Origin: Arthrobacter sp. Leaf337
Lineage (GTDB): Bacteria > Actinomycetota > Actinomycetes > Actinomycetales > Micrococcaceae
DNA length: 64,000 nt
Assembly: GCF_001423745.1 (NCBI RefSeq)
Contig: NZ_LMPC01000008.1
Location: 39,655 to 103,654, forward strand
Direction of reading: 5' to 3'
This document shows positions 53,628 to 61,506 of this stretch, one piece after another. The position numbers were made by a program, and so were the translations under genes. The stretch's first letter is position 1, and each line of letters opens with the position of its first letter. The notes below the pieces were generated by a model. That model was not told the DNA's origin. It did not search any database and saw only the letters and a list, made by a program, of their open reading frames with translations.

Positions 53628-54467
53628 ATGAAGCGCAAGGCACAGTCCCCCGAATCGGCCGACTTGAGCTGCGAAGTTTGCGGCCAGATGCCGGAACCCA
53701 CAAAAACCCGGCTGACACTTGCGAATATCGCCGTCATGCTGCCCATTGAGCTCCTTGTGCATGCCGCCGTGGTGGAGACGCACCTTCCCTATGTGGCCAA
53801 AGTCCTGGTCCTCACCCTGACCGCCACGGTGCTGGTGATCTGGGTTGCTGAGCCCTCCGCGGCCAGGATGCTGAGGAGTTGGCTGCACGCTCCTGCCCTG
53901 CGGCACCGCAAGCGGCTGAACACTGCACCGGCCCTGTGGCGCGCACGCACAGTGCTGCGCGACCAGCCAGGGTCGCTTCAAAAAATCACGGAAGCCCTGG
54001 CACGGCTGGACACCAACATCCTCAGCATCCACCTCCATCCGGTGCCGGGCGGCGTCATGGACGAGTTCGTCCTGTCCGCCCCGGGGCATCTCGGCGAGCG
54101 GGAGATGCTTGAGGCACTGCGCGACGGCGGCGGGAGGCACTCCCACGTCTGGCCCACGACGGCCCTGGCCATGGCGGACGGCCAGACCAAGGCGCTGAGT
54201 CTTGCCGCGCGGATTGCGGGCAACCCGGATGAGCTTCCGCTGGCCGTCGCCGAGCTGCTTTCGGCGAGGATCGTACCCGTGGCCGCGGAGGGCCGCGAGG
54301 AAGCCCCGGCCGCTACCGGCGCCGGGACAGTGCTGAAGATCCCGACGGCCTGGCACGGCCCCATCACCTTTTACCGCCCCGGCGAGCCCTTTACGCCCGC
54401 TGAATCGGCACGGGCGCACCGGCTGGCTGAGCTGGCCGAGATCCTCGCGCACAGCGACAGCCGGTAG
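53628..54467 (+). CDS. Membrane-anchored ACT-domain protein with N-terminal CxxC
   Basis: I do not recognise a named family for this 279-residue protein. Residues about 12-20 carry CEVCGQMPE, a CxxC pair like a small zinc site. Two hydrophobic helices lie near 33-50 and 57-75, and a basic stretch follows. Residues about 103-170 fit an ACT domain (TVLRDQPGSLQKITEALARLDTNI), which normally binds amino acids. The C-terminal part is Ala-rich with an IPTAWHGPITFYRPGEPFTP segment reminiscent of a GNAT or sensor end. No Shine-Dalgarno is visible, and a GTG two codons earlier could be the start. The role could be ligand sensing at the membrane. Confidence 0.75.
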   Translation: MKRKAQSPESADLSCEVCGQMPEPTKTRLTLANIAVMLPIELLVHAAVVETHLPYVAKVLVLTLTATVLVIWVAEPSAARMLRSWLHAPALRHRKRLNTAPALWRARTVLRDQPGSLQKITEALARLDTNILSIHLHPVPGGVMDEFVLSAPGHLGEREMLEALRDGGGRHSHVWPTTALAMADGQTKALSLAARIAGNPDELPLAVAELLSARIVPVAAEGREEAPAATGAGTVLKIPTAWHGPITFYRPGEPFTPAESARAHRLAELAEILAHSDSR

Positions 54468-54524
54468 CTGCCGGCAGTCACAATCGGTAAATAGGCTGCC
54501 CGGCGGGCCGCGGGCGAAAAGCCC

Positions 54525-54553
54525 TTGACAGTGGCGGGGCTCACTTCTATCTT
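54525..54553 (+). promoter_or_regulatory. Sigma-70-type promoter of the transporter/hydantoinase operon
   Basis: A consensus -35 TTGACA (54525-54530) is followed by a 17-nt spacer and -10 TATCTT (54548-54553). It is the best-formed promoter in the window. The start point would be near 54560, inside the palindromic operator. Confidence 0.75.
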
Positions 54554-54556
54554 TAA

Positions 54557-54586
54557 TTTTGGGATCCCAAAACGGGATCCCAAAAG
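54557..54586. promoter_or_regulatory. Tandem palindromic operator for the GntR regulator
   Basis: A 16-bp perfect palindrome TTTTGGGATCCCAAAA (54557-54572) is followed by a second GGGATCCC at 54574-54581, so that GGGATCCCAAAA occurs twice with a 13-bp period. It covers the predicted transcription start. The GGGATCCC core with flanking T/A tracts resembles FadR-subfamily GntR sites, and such a regulator is the second gene of the operon. Confidence 0.65.
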
Positions 54587-54728
54587 TGACATCTTCCCGG
54601 AGCCTGGCGCCACGAAAGGCGTATGCAGATCCAGCCGGGACAGTACGGCCGCCGCCCGATCCGGCCCCGGCCAGCCACCGCACCAGAGTCTTTCCCCTGC
54701 CCGCAATCTTCCCCGTGAAGGAGAAGCT

Positions 54729-56078
54729 GTGTCTCTTCCCAGTACCGAAACCGATCCAACAGCAGTTCAGTCCCCCGAAGGCCAGACCGGCAAGGACGGA
54801 GTGCAACGGCGCACCAACGTCCGCTGGAAGCTTTTCCTGCTGCTCCTCGTCCTCGTCGCCGTCAACTACATCGACCGGGGCTCCATCTCGGTGGCGCTCC
54901 CCATCATCCAGAAGGAATTCAACCTCGCACCTGAGCTGGTGGGCCTCCTCCTCTCCGCCTTTTTCTGGACCTACGCCCTCATGCAGATCCCCGTCGGCCT
55001 GCTGATCGACAAGTTCGGCCCCCGCAAAGTCATGACCGCCTCCTGCGTCGGCTGGGGCGCCGCAACGGCCGCCTCAGGCATGGCCGGCGGCTTCCTGAGC
55101 ATGTTCATCGCCCGGCTTGGCATCGGTGTAACGGAAGCCGGGGTCATGCCTGCCGGCGGCAAGCTCAATGCCATCTGGATGCACAAGTCGGAACGCGGCC
55201 GCGGTGCCACCATCCTCGACGCCGGCGCTCCCCTGGGCGCCGGGTTGGGCGGCATCCTTATCGCCGGCCTCATCGCCGCCACCGGGAGCTGGCGCAGTTC
55301 CTTCGTCATCGCCGGTGCCGCCACGGTGCTCATGGGCCTTGCCGTCTGGTGGTACGTCCGGGACAACCCGCGCCAGCACCGCGGAGTCAACGCTGCCGAG
55401 GCCGAATACATCGAAGCCTCCCACGCGGCCGAGGACGCCGAGGCCGAGCTGGACGGCAGCAAGGGCAAGCGCGCCCTGCTCCCCTACCTGAAATTCCGCT
55501 CCTTCTGGGCCATGTGCTTCGGCTGGCTGGGCTTCAACGGCGTGTTCTACGGACTGCTTACCTGGGGCCCGCTCTACCTGGCCCAGGCCAAGGGCTTTGA
55601 CCTGAAAACCATCGGCTGGTCCACGTTCGTGATCTTCGGCGCCGGTTTCGTCGGCGAGATCCTGGGCGGCACCATCGCCGACAAGTGGCGGGCAGCCGGA
55701 GCCTCGGCCAACCGCGTCATGCGCACGCTGCTGGGAACCTCAAGCGTCGTGGTGGTGGGCGGCCTCATCGGGGTGACCGTCGTGGCGGACCCGACCACCG
55801 CCGTCGTACTTCTTTCCGTGGTGATGTTCTTCCTCCGCTGGGTGGGCCTCTTCTGGAGCATCCCGTCCATCCTGGGCGGCCGGACCAACGCCGGCGTCCT
55901 GGGCGGCGCGATGAACTTCAGCGGCAACATCTCGGGCTTTGTCACCCCTATCGCCGTCGGCCTGATCGTCGGCGCCACCGGCTCCTACACGTGGGCGCTG
56001 CTGTACTTCGTGGGATCCGCCATCATCATGGGCGTGTCCGTCCTCATGCTGGACTACAACAAGCGCCTGCCCGTCTAG
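54729..56078 (+). CDS. MFS transporter, anion:cation symporter family
   Basis: A 449-residue, 12-helix transporter. It starts at GTG 54729, with AAGGAG 5 nt upstream. The first helix is followed by NYIDRGSISVALPIIQKEF, a hallmark of the ACS family (hexuronate, phthalate, allantoate and related organic anions), and loop 2-3 reads LIDKFGPRKVMT. The other operon genes act on cyclic ureides and malonate-like acids, so the cargo is probably a ureide or dicarboxylate. It is the first gene after the GntR-type operator. Confidence 0.9.
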   Translation: MSLPSTETDPTAVQSPEGQTGKDGVQRRTNVRWKLFLLLLVLVAVNYIDRGSISVALPIIQKEFNLAPELVGLLLSAFFWTYALMQIPVGLLIDKFGPRKVMTASCVGWGAATAASGMAGGFLSMFIARLGIGVTEAGVMPAGGKLNAIWMHKSERGRGATILDAGAPLGAGLGGILIAGLIAATGSWRSSFVIAGAATVLMGLAVWWYVRDNPRQHRGVNAAEAEYIEASHAAEDAEAELDGSKGKRALLPYLKFRSFWAMCFGWLGFNGVFYGLLTWGPLYLAQAKGFDLKTIGWSTFVIFGAGFVGEILGGTIADKWRAAGASANRVMRTLLGTSSVVVVGGLIGVTVVADPTTAVVLLSVVMFFLRWVGLFWSIPSILGGRTNAGVLGGAMNFSGNISGFVTPIAVGLIVGATGSYTWALLYFVGSAIIMGVSVLMLDYNKRLPV

Positions 56079-56176
56079 GCGGTCGGCCCTCAGCCGGCGG
56101 CCCTAAGCTAGGCACCGCAGCACCTCCTCCCGGCGCCGGGAGCGCACCACCCGTCAAGAACCCCGAACGGAGCACC

Positions 56177-56860
56177 ATGATTACCGCAGATGAAACCCAG
56201 GACAAGGAACGCCCCCTCCGCGAGACTGTCCGGGACACGCTCCGCACGCGGATTTTCGAAGGGCACTACGCTCCCGGCACCAGGCTGGTGGAACGCGACC
56301 TTGCAGCCGAGTTCAACGTCTCGCGGCTGCCGGTCCGGGAGGCGCTGCGGATGCTGCGCCAGGAAGGCCTCCTCAGCGACCGGGGAGCCCGCGGCGCCGA
56401 GGTCAGCTCACTCAGCCCCAAGGACGTCGAGGATCTCTTCGATGTCCGCCAATCACTGGAGGTGCTGGCCTGCCGCCTCGCCGCCGTCCGCGCAACGCCG
56501 GAGGATCTGGCCTACCTTGACGGGTTGCTGGACGAGGCCGAACGCTGCCTCACCAAAGGCGCCGTCATGGAGGCACATCGGGCCAACAGCGAATTCCACG
56601 ACGCCATTACCCGGATCGCGGACAACGGCTTCCTCAGGTCCGCTCTTGAACCTCTGCAGGGCCGCATGCACTGGCTGTTCCGCCACGTCAGCGACCTGCC
56701 CGAACTGATCCAGGAACATCGGGACCTGTACGGCGCCATCGCCAGTGGCGATCCGGACCGTGCCGCCGCCCAGTCGGCGTCGCACATCGGCAAATACCGC
56801 GAACAGTTCCCCGACGACTTCCAGAAAACAGAACCCGCCCTTCACCGGAAGAAAAAATGA
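56177..56860 (+). CDS. GntR-family regulator, FCD (FadR) subfamily
   Basis: The 227-residue protein has an N-terminal winged helix (LRETVRDTLRTRIFEGHYAPG; then LAAEFNVSRLPVREALRMLR, about 49-68) and an all-helical FCD domain (about 85-215). The FCD domain includes the metal-ligand pattern of Asp/His residues (NSEFHDAI; HASHIGKY-like end). Length matches the family. GGAG precedes ATG 56177. It probably represses its own operon by binding the GGGATCCC repeats upstream, released by an operon metabolite. The racemase-like gene follows with an ATGA overlap. Confidence 0.92.
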   Translation: MITADETQDKERPLRETVRDTLRTRIFEGHYAPGTRLVERDLAAEFNVSRLPVREALRMLRQEGLLSDRGARGAEVSSLSPKDVEDLFDVRQSLEVLACRLAAVRATPEDLAYLDGLLDEAERCLTKGAVMEAHRANSEFHDAITRIADNGFLRSALEPLQGRMHWLFRHVSDLPELIQEHRDLYGAIASGDPDRAAAQSASHIGKYREQFPDDFQKTEPALHRKKK

Positions 56861-57693
56861 AGCTCCTAGTCATCAACCCCAACATCAGCGACGACGTCAC
56901 GGCGCTGATCGAATCGGAAGCCCTGCGCTCCGCCTCGCCGGGCACCGAACTGGTGGTCCGCACCGCCGGGCACGGCGTCGAATACATCGAAACCCGCTTC
57001 GAGTCCCTGATCGCCGCCGGCGCCCTGGCCGAGGTCATCGCCGAATATACCCCGGAGACTTCCGGCGGCGGCGCGGCCTCCCCCGCTGCACCCGCCGACG
57101 CGGCGCCCATCGACGGCGTCGTCGTGGCGGCCTTCGGCGATCCGGGCATGCCTGCCCTGAAGGAACTCACGGACGTCCCCGTCATCGGCATCACCGAGGC
57201 CGCGCTGTGCGCTGCCGCCCTGCAGGGCCACCGCTTCTCCATCATCGCCATCTCCGACCGGATCCGGCCCTGGTACCTGGACTGCGTGGAGCGCTTCGGC
57301 CTCGGCGGCCGGCTGGCCTCCATCCGCTCCATCAATGAGACCCTCACCGGCATCGGTTCCGTGCAGCAGGACTTCAAGGAAACGCTGCTGGCGCTCAGCC
57401 TGCAGGCGGTCACCGAGGACGGGGCCGACGTCGTGATCCTCGCCGGCGCGCCCCTCGCCGGGCTGGCCCGCGAACTCCGCGGCCAGATCCCCGTTCCGGT
57501 GGTGGATGGCATCTCCGCCGGCATCCGCATGGCAGAGGCCGTCGTCGGACTTCAGTCCGGACCGCACCGCGCCGGCGCCTTCGCGCCGCCACCGGTGAAA
57601 GCCCGCAAGGGCCTCTCCGAAAACCTCGACGCCGCCCTGGCCGCCGCCCAGTCTGCACTCACCGCTTCAACAAGCGCCGCTTCAAAGAACTAG
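56857..57693 (+). CDS. Asp/Glu/hydantoin racemase-family protein without catalytic cysteines
   Basis: A 278-residue member of the Asp/Glu/hydantoin racemase family, starting MKLLVINPNISDDVT as these proteins do. The first active-site motif, usually ACFGDPG, reads AAFGDPG (Ala92 in place of Cys). The second, usually LGCAGM, reads LAGAPL (Gly197 in place of Cys). Other family features such as GITEAA and VPVVDGISAG are kept. Cys-based two-base racemisation is therefore not possible as drawn. A disordered Ala/Pro insert lies at about 68-84. It is coupled to the GntR gene and sits 7 nt before the hydantoinase gene. Confidence 0.88.
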   Translation: MKLLVINPNISDDVTALIESEALRSASPGTELVVRTAGHGVEYIETRFESLIAAGALAEVIAEYTPETSGGGAASPAAPADAAPIDGVVVAAFGDPGMPALKELTDVPVIGITEAALCAAALQGHRFSIIAISDRIRPWYLDCVERFGLGGRLASIRSINETLTGIGSVQQDFKETLLALSLQAVTEDGADVVILAGAPLAGLARELRGQIPVPVVDGISAGIRMAEAVVGLQSGPHRAGAFAPPPVKARKGLSENLDAALAAAQSALTASTSAASKN

Positions 57694-57703
57694 GAGGACA
57701 ATG

Positions 57704-59146
57704 ATGTCCCGCATTCCAGACCTCGTCATCGCCCACGGCACCGTAGTGAACAGCTTCGGCCGCCGGAACGCCCACGTGGTGGTCCGCGACGGCCGCATCG
57801 ACCAGCTCATCGACGCTGCCGAACCGGTCCCCGCCGCTGACCGCATCGTTGACGCCACCGGCCGGCTGGTGGTTCCCGGCGGCGTGGACGGCCACTGCCA
57901 CGTGGCCCAGGTGACCGGACGTTTCCGCACCCTGGACGACTACCGCACCACCTCCACGGCAGCGCTCTGGGGCGGCACCACCACCATTATCGACTTCGGC
58001 ATTCCCCGCGACGCGCAGGAAACCCCGCTGGCCGCTGTGCTCCACAAGAAGGAACTGGCGCAGGAGTCCCGCTGCGACGTCGCCCTGCACGGCGCCGTTG
58101 TCAGCTGGGACGAGACCGTGCCGTGGCAGCTGGAGCAGCTGGCCGCCGAAGGTGTGCGCTCGGTGAAGATGTACACCACCAACCGCGGCACCACCATGGC
58201 GGACGGGGACACCATCCTGAAGGTCATGCGTGAGATGGTGCGGCTGGACGGCCTCACTTACATCCACGCCGAACACGACCCCATCATCAGCGACTGCACG
58301 CAGCAGCATGCCGACGACGGCAGGATCGGCATCGAGCACCTGCACCGGACCCGCCCCGAGCTTGCCGAGGAAATCTCGGTCAAGGAAACCCTTGCCATGG
58401 CCGAGTACACCAAAGCCCCCGTGTACTTCGTGCACCAGTCAACCCCGGGCGCCGTCGACCTGGTCACCGAGGCACGTGCCCGCGGCCAGGAAGCCTATTC
58501 CGAGACGTGCCCGCACTACCTCACCCTCGATGACACGGCGTACGGCTCCGCTTTTCCCGAGTGGTACGCCTGCTGCCCGCCCATGCGCAGCCCCGAAACC
58601 GTCGCCGCGCTCAAGGAACGGCTGGCCGACGGCGCCATCCACACCGTCTCCTCGGACCACTCCTGCTACGACCTGTCCCAGAAGCGTGAACGGACGGACG
58701 ACGTCCGCGCCATGCCGCACGGCCTTCCGGGAGTGGAAACGCGGATGCCCGTCACCTTCACAGCCGTGGCTTCAACCGGTGGCTCGGTGGAGGCCTTCGT
58801 GGAGGTCTTCTCCGCAGGCCCCGCCCGCGTGAACGCGGTCCCCCGCAAGGGGACCATTGCCGAGGGCTTCGACGCCGACCTGGTGATCTTCGACCCCGCC
58901 GAGGAACGGACGGTCGACGGCGGTGCGCTGCACATGGGCACTGATTTCTCGCCGTTCGACGGCCGCACGTTCACCGGCTGGCCCGCCGTCGTCGTCTCCG
59001 CCGGGCGCGTGGTGGTGGACGATGCCGGCTTCCACGATCCCGGCGCGGTGGGACGTTTCGTGGCCCGCAACGGCTTCCGGCAGCACCTCTCGTCCGGCAC
59101 GGGTTCGGCCGCCGCCACTCCCGCAACCCTCTTCGCAGCAAAGTAG
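57704..59146 (+). CDS. Dihydropyrimidinase / D-hydantoinase family amidohydrolase
   Basis: A 480-residue cyclic amidohydrolase opening the ring of hydantoins, dihydropyrimidines or allantoin-like ureides. The binuclear metal ligands appear in order: His pair in VDGHCHVA (about 58-65), carbamylated-lysine candidate in SVKMYTTN (about 150), His in YIHAEHD, His in ETCPHYL, and Asp in VSSDHSC (about 310). Two ATGs occur; the second, at 57704, lies 6 nt after AGGAGG while the first (57701) is only 3 nt away, so the second is preferred. Nothing in the active site looks defective. Confidence 0.92.
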   Translation: MSRIPDLVIAHGTVVNSFGRRNAHVVVRDGRIDQLIDAAEPVPAADRIVDATGRLVVPGGVDGHCHVAQVTGRFRTLDDYRTTSTAALWGGTTTIIDFGIPRDAQETPLAAVLHKKELAQESRCDVALHGAVVSWDETVPWQLEQLAAEGVRSVKMYTTNRGTTMADGDTILKVMREMVRLDGLTYIHAEHDPIISDCTQQHADDGRIGIEHLHRTRPELAEEISVKETLAMAEYTKAPVYFVHQSTPGAVDLVTEARARGQEAYSETCPHYLTLDDTAYGSAFPEWYACCPPMRSPETVAALKERLADGAIHTVSSDHSCYDLSQKRERTDDVRAMPHGLPGVETRMPVTFTAVASTGGSVEAFVEVFSAGPARVNAVPRKGTIAEGFDADLVIFDPAEERTVDGGALHMGTDFSPFDGRTFTGWPAVVVSAGRVVVDDAGFHDPGAVGRFVARNGFRQHLSSGTGSAAATPATLFAAK

Positions 59147-59154
59147 GAGCAACC

Positions 59155-59883
59155 ATGCCTTCCGCAGCACGCAAGACCCGCATCGGCATGATCGTGCCGT
59201 CCTCCAACACCTGCCTGGAGCCGCAGAGCTACCGGATCCTGGGCGACCGGGACGACGTCACCATCCACTTCACCCGGATCCCCGTCACCCGGATCGCCCT
59301 GGATGACTCCTCGGACAAGCAGTTTGATCCCGCTGTCATGCGCGCCGCCGCCGAGCTGCTGGCAACGGCGGATGTGGATGTCATCGCCTGGAACGGCACG
59401 TCCGGCTCGTGGCTCGGCGCGGACCACGACCGGGAGCTGGTCGCCGAAATCACGGACGCGACGGGCATCCCCGCCACCACCTCCACGCTCGCCTACCTGG
59501 CGGCTTTCGAGTCCTTCGGCACGGAACGGATAGGCCTTTTCACGCCGTACACGGAGGACGTGAACCGCGCCATCATGGCCTCCTACGAGACGGACGGTAT
59601 CAAAACCATCGGCCACCGGGCCCTGGGGCTGAGCGACAACGAGTCGTTCGCCAGGGTGACGGACGAGGAAATGCGGCCGGGGACGCTGGAGCTGGCCGCA
59701 GCCCGCCCGGACGCCCTGATCTACCTCTGCACCAACCTGTACGGCGCCAACATCGCGGCGGAAGTGGAATCAGAAACCGGCGTTCCGGTGCTGGACTCCG
59801 TGGCGGTGACTTTGTGGCACTGCCTCAAACTTGCCGGGTCCCCCTTGCTCGCACCGAGGTGGGGCAGGCTGCTCGCGGACTGA
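59155..59883 (+). CDS. Maleate isomerase / arylmalonate decarboxylase-like protein
   Basis: The 242-residue protein belongs to the AMDase/maleate isomerase branch of the Asp/Glu racemase superfamily (IVPSSNTCLEPQSYRIL; LCTNLYGANIAAEVES; TLWHCLKLAG). Maleate isomerases have two catalytic cysteines. Here the first position is Gly81 (WNGTSGS where a Cys-Thr-Ser is usual) and only Cys192 remains. This Gly/Cys arrangement is the one known for arylmalonate decarboxylase, so decarboxylation of a malonate-type acid is a better guess than cis-trans isomerisation. AGGAG precedes the ATG. It is the last gene of the operon before a strong hairpin. Confidence 0.88.
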   Translation: MPSAARKTRIGMIVPSSNTCLEPQSYRILGDRDDVTIHFTRIPVTRIALDDSSDKQFDPAVMRAAAELLATADVDVIAWNGTSGSWLGADHDRELVAEITDATGIPATTSTLAYLAAFESFGTERIGLFTPYTEDVNRAIMASYETDGIKTIGHRALGLSDNESFARVTDEEMRPGTLELAAARPDALIYLCTNLYGANIAAEVESETGVPVLDSVAVTLWHCLKLAGSPLLAPRWGRLLAD

Positions 59884-59903
59884 TCCAGCAGCCCAGGCAA
59901 GAA

Positions 59904-59940
59904 CGACGGCGGCCCGCCCGCTGGGAGCGGGCCGCCGTCG
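59904..59940. terminator. Hairpin between convergent operon end and lipid kinase gene
   Basis: A perfect 14-bp GC-rich stem (CGACGGCGGCCCGC with GCGGGCCGCCGTCG) closes on a 9-nt loop. No T run follows, so it may act in both directions as a T-less or factor-assisted terminator. Confidence 0.65.
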
Positions 59941-59977
59941 AACCTCTCATGTCTGATGGCCAGGCTGGGCTGTGCAG

Positions 59978-60901
59978 CTAGGCGTCGGCCGGCGCGCTCA
60001 TCCGGACGGTCAGCGCACCGGGAAGCATGGTCATGTTGACGTACTTGGTGTCGCCCTCGTGGTCGCCGTCGAGCTGGTAGTCGTCCGGGTGCTCGAAGGT
60101 GATCTCAACGGTTTTTCCCTGGAAGTACTCCACCGACGTGTCCTTGCCCCGGCCCTTGCCGATCATGCCGGCCACCACGGAGAACCAGCCGAGCTTGCCC
60201 CGCGGCGCCAGGACCACCACATCCAGCAGGCCGTCATCCACCTTCGCGTCCGGGAAGATTTCCAGACCGCCCTGGACCTTGCCGCAGTTCCCCACCATGA
60301 CGCTGCGGACCCGGCGGTGTGCCACCGACTTTCCGTCGATGACGATGTTTGCCTTCACGGGTTTTCCTGGAAGGTTCCGGATGCCGGCGTCCACGTAGGC
60401 CAGCCAGCCCACTTTGTCCTTCAGGTCCTCGTTGGTGTCCGCCATGATGGTGGCGTCGTAGCCCATGCCGGCCATCACCAGGAAGAGCTGCTCCTTTTCC
60501 GGGTCGCTCCGGACGGCCTGGACGACGTCGATCTTGCGGTCCTCGCCCGTGAGGGCACCCGCCATCGCCCCTTCGATGTCGGTGACATCCATCCCGAGGT
60601 TGCGGGCCAGCAGGTTGCCGGTGCCCAACGGCAGCAGCCCCATCGGGGTGTCCGTGCCGGAAAGGACCTCAGCCACGCACCGTACGGTGCCGTCGCCGCC
60701 GGCAGCTATAACGACGTCGGCGCCCCGCTCAAGCGCTTCCTTCGCCTGCCCGACGCCCGGGTCCTCCTTGGTGGTTTCGATCCACAGGGGTTCATCCCAT
60801 CCGGCGTCAGCGCAGTGTTTAGCCATCAGGCCGCGGACATCAAAGTCCACCGGCTTGGCGGGATTGATGATGATTGCGGCGCGTTTGTTTTCCTGGGTCA
60901 T
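59978..60901 (-). CDS. Diacylglycerol/lipid kinase family protein
   Basis: A 307-residue DAGK-catalytic-domain protein (DgkB/YegS type) that would phosphorylate diacylglycerol or a related lipid. The N-terminus AAIIINPAKPVD and the glycine-rich VVIAAGGDGTVRCVAEVLSG motif (about 60-79) form the nucleotide site. PLGTGNLLARNLG is the second conserved block, and DDGLLDVVVLAP lies in the C-terminal beta-sandwich. ATG 60901 is preferred because AAGGA precedes it; the frame upstream is open but overlaps the divergent PPOX gene. Single gene. Confidence 0.92.
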   Translation of the reverse strand: MTQENKRAAIIINPAKPVDFDVRGLMAKHCADAGWDEPLWIETTKEDPGVGQAKEALERGADVVIAAGGDGTVRCVAEVLSGTDTPMGLLPLGTGNLLARNLGMDVTDIEGAMAGALTGEDRKIDVVQAVRSDPEKEQLFLVMAGMGYDATIMADTNEDLKDKVGWLAYVDAGIRNLPGKPVKANIVIDGKSVAHRRVRSVMVGNCGKVQGGLEIFPDAKVDDGLLDVVVLAPRGKLGWFSVVAGMIGKGRGKDTSVEYFQGKTVEITFEHPDDYQLDGDHEGDTKYVNMTMLPGALTVRMSAPADA

Positions 60902-60997
60902 GGCATCCTTCACAGGCAAATGGTCGGGGGTTCTCCCAAAGTGAAGCGTAACTGAAATCCGGGACTTGCTACCCTGCCGCAACGCGGACCCGGCACC

Positions 60998-61003
60998 TAG
61001 GCT
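60998..61003 (+). promoter_or_regulatory. -10 box placed for leaderless start of the PPOX gene
   Basis: TAGGCT is followed by 7 nt (CAGCAGC) and ATG 61011. No Shine-Dalgarno is present. Confidence 0.45.
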
Positions 61004-61010
61004 CAGCAGC

Positions 61011-61475
61011 ATGAACACGTCTGGGCCGGGGCCGGAAACAAAAGATCTCACCGTTCATGAATGCTGGCAGCACCTGCGTTCCGCGTCCGTGGGAAGGCTG
61101 GCGGTCATCAGCGATGCGAAGCCGGAGATCTTTCCGGTCAACTACCTGCCGGACGAGGGCACGGTGCTTTTCCGGACAGGTCACGGAACCAAGCTGGACG
61201 CCATCCTCTCCGGGGAGCCGGTGGTTCTTGAAGCGGACGGGCTGAACATCTACGGGACCATTGCGTGGAGCGTGGTGGTCAAGGGAGTGGCCGAGGCCGT
61301 GCAGCCCGGTGAGGACGCCCCCGCCGAGACGCCGTCGCCGTGGCAGGAGGGTGCCAAGGACATCCTCGTCCGCATCACGCCCAGTGAACTGAGCGGGCGC
61401 CGGTTTGTCATCGGCCCGCCCACCAAATGGTGGCCGCCCGTGGAACCGGTCACCCTGCCCGGGCACCAGCAGTAA
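61011..61475 (+). CDS. Pyridoxamine 5'-phosphate oxidase-fold (PPOX) protein
   Basis: A 154-residue split-barrel flavin-binding type protein. The pattern SVGRLAVISDAKPEIFPVNYLPDEGTVLFRTGHGTK is typical of the actinobacterial 'pyridoxamine 5'-phosphate oxidase family' proteins that bind FMN, F420 or haem. The C-terminal TPSELSGRRFVIG segment is also common in this group. No specific reaction can be named. The ATG at 61011 is taken since family homology begins just after it, and a -10 box is spaced for a leaderless transcript. Confidence 0.85.
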   Translation: MNTSGPGPETKDLTVHECWQHLRSASVGRLAVISDAKPEIFPVNYLPDEGTVLFRTGHGTKLDAILSGEPVVLEADGLNIYGTIAWSVVVKGVAEAVQPGEDAPAETPSPWQEGAKDILVRITPSELSGRRFVIGPPTKWWPPVEPVTLPGHQQ

Positions 61476-61506
61476 GCCGCCCTCCGAGAGTCGGCCGGGC
61501 ACCGCG

